This document shows positions 62,963 through 64,000 of a DNA stretch of 64,000 nt, piece by piece. Both the position numbers and the translations under genes were made by a program. The notes under the pieces were generated by a model, which made no database searches, was not told where the DNA came from, and worked only from the letters and a program-made list of their open reading frames with translations. Position 1 is the stretch's first letter. Each line of letters begins with the position of its first letter. The stretch is from UBA6059 sp965227155 (GTDB taxonomy: Bacteria > Bacteroidota > Bacteroidia > Cytophagales > Cyclobacteriaceae), in NCBI GenBank assembly GCA_965227155.1, contig OZ245731.1, positions 124,001-188,000 of the forward strand. The letters run 5' to 3'.

Positions 62963-63009
62963 CTCTTATTCATTTACTTAATTAGCAGTTCAGTGCATCA
63001 GCAAATCAA

Positions 63010-64000
63010 TTAATTAGTCCATTTGGCTGTCAAATAATTGAGCTTGGCTACTGCCATCTGATAGTTCATTATGGCAGTGGCTTCCATTTTTTTATACTTC
63101 AAAAACTGTTGCTCAATCCGCAAAACTTCTTCAAATTCTTTCCCAGAGTTGCCATAAGCGGAAAGTAAAAGATTAAGCACCTGCTGTGTTTCTGCTATTT
63201 GCTCACTATAAAGGCTTAAGAGATCAAGTTGCTTTTCCCTTTCAAAATCCGCCATTTCAAAGAATGAAACAAGTTGATTGATGCGATCTTCTTTTTGAAG
63301 TGTGTAGTTCTCTTGCATCAGCTGAGCCTCCCTTTCGGCAGCCTTATACTTGCCTCTAAATATTGGGAGTCCTACCGTAACCATGGGCATAAGCGCATTT
63401 TGGCCATTGTCAGCAACGGCCATGTCGGTTCGTTCACTCACAATCACATAATCCAGACCAACACCCAGCTTGGGTAAGCCTTGCTTTTCTGCCAAAACCT
63501 CCTGTTTCTTGCTGGCTTCTAATCGGATATCCAGCTCGTCTAATATCGGGTTATTTGCAAGCAAAGAATCTATATCGATAGCGATTTCAGAAACCATTAG
63601 GGTATCAGCAACCACCACCTCGGCACGCTCATCACGATTCAAAAGATTATTGAAAGTAGTAACCAGCGGCTGCTTTTTCTTTCGAAGAATCTCCAAATTG
63701 GTCTGAGCTTCTTTCAGCATCAAATCCACAAGCAGCACATCGACCAACGTTCCTTCATTGTTCTCAAATTTGGAAGTGGTAATGGTCTTGAAGGATTCAA
63801 GTATTTCCCTATTCTCACGCTCAATATCAATCCATTTTTCCAGCTCATACAGTGGGTAGTAAGCTGCTGCAACTTCGTAATAGAGTTTGTTTTTTGCATC
63901 CAGAAAGACCTGGTATTGTGCCTCCGCATTGAGAGCTGCTACGTCTCCGCTTGCTTTCAAAGTACCAAACCATGGAAACATTTGTGTCAATGAAAATCGT
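63010..64000 (-). CDS. TolC-family outer-membrane efflux protein (5' part beyond the window)
   Basis: At least 329 codons of an outer-membrane factor; the frame is open to the right edge (DFSLTQMFPWFGTLKASGDV), so the N-terminus lies outside. The visible sequence is long alpha-helices with two homologous repeats, KLGVGLDYVIVSERTDMAVA between them and the closing EEVLRIEQQFLKYKKMEATA and NYQMAVAKLNYLTAKW. It would form the trimeric exit duct of a Cus-type pump together with the adaptor at 60810. Confidence 0.92.
   Translation of the reverse strand, partial: RFSLTQMFPWFGTLKASGDVAALNAEAQYQVFLDAKNKLYYEVAAAYYPLYELEKWIDIERENREILESFKTITTSKFENNEGTLVDVLLVDLMLKEAQTNLEILRKKKQPLVTTFNNLLNRDERAEVVVADTLMVSEIAIDIDSLLANNPILDELDIRLEASKKQEVLAEKQGLPKLGVGLDYVIVSERTDMAVADNGQNALMPMVTVGLPIFRGKYKAAEREAQLMQENYTLQKEDRINQLVSFFEMADFEREKQLDLLSLYSEQIAETQQVLNLLLSAYGNSGKEFEEVLRIEQQFLKYKKMEATAIMNYQMAVAKLNYLTAKWTN

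Overview
The window is chromosomal DNA of a Bacteroidota bacterium, most likely from the order Cytophagales. The evidence is a PorP/SprF-type protein beside a giant secreted protein with a type B (gliding-associated) type IX secretion tail, a probable serine palmitoyltransferase, a small histone-H1-like protein, and promoters of the Bacteroidota form TTG-N19-TAnnTTTG. I found four of these with exactly 19 bases between the boxes. Shine-Dalgarno sequences are mostly absent and several genes start with TTG. The species cannot be named from sequence alone.

1-15 kb. The left edge holds the tail of an IS3-family transposase with one terminal repeat. On the minus strand follow a sodium-coupled NSS transporter and two large MacB/FtsX-type ABC permeases without an ATPase. 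Divergent from these is an NtrC-type sigma-54 response regulator with its histidine kinase, and a sigma-54-like promoter lies in front of the permeases. Then come a YdeI-family protein, a membrane-anchored alpha/beta hydrolase, and a fused phosphoserine phosphatase-phosphoglycerate dehydrogenase. With the SerC-like aminotransferase at 19.6 kb this gives all three steps of serine synthesis.

15.2-19.6 kb. An accessory island sits between the two serine genes. It holds a long-range stem followed by an eight-unit array with an exact 22-bp period (8 constant plus 14 variable bases), a two-gene CBASS-like anti-phage operon (CD-NTase plus four-helix membrane effector), a ParDE toxin-antitoxin pair with a clear promoter/operator, and an orphan antitoxin with a decayed ParE toxin. 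Palindrome-rich spacers carry repeated sequences. A minus-strand terminator marks a possible unannotated RNA.

19.6-52 kb. This is mostly core genome: universal stress protein, MarR regulator, an ECF sigma/anti-sigma envelope module, xseA-xseB, ligA, dapA, biotin carboxylase, DUF1015, Maf, a frameshifted M48 protease, the T9SS pair, Nudix, cold shock, OsmC, a TIM-barrel isomerase, fused isobutyryl-CoA mutase (IcmF), a phytase-like lipoprotein and a GNAT-nitrilase fusion.

52-64 kb. After a hydrolase and YtoQ comes a minus-strand metal-efflux cluster of ten genes running off the right edge: TolC-like protein, four-helix-bundle protein, CusB-like adaptor fused to DUF3347, free DUF3347, DUF2911, DUF302, a 56-residue His-rich lipoprotein, a permease, an AraC regulator with an N-terminal CxxC metal-binding segment, and a CopA-type copper ATPase. 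Gaps are small or absent, so it probably works as one copper/heavy-metal detoxification unit.
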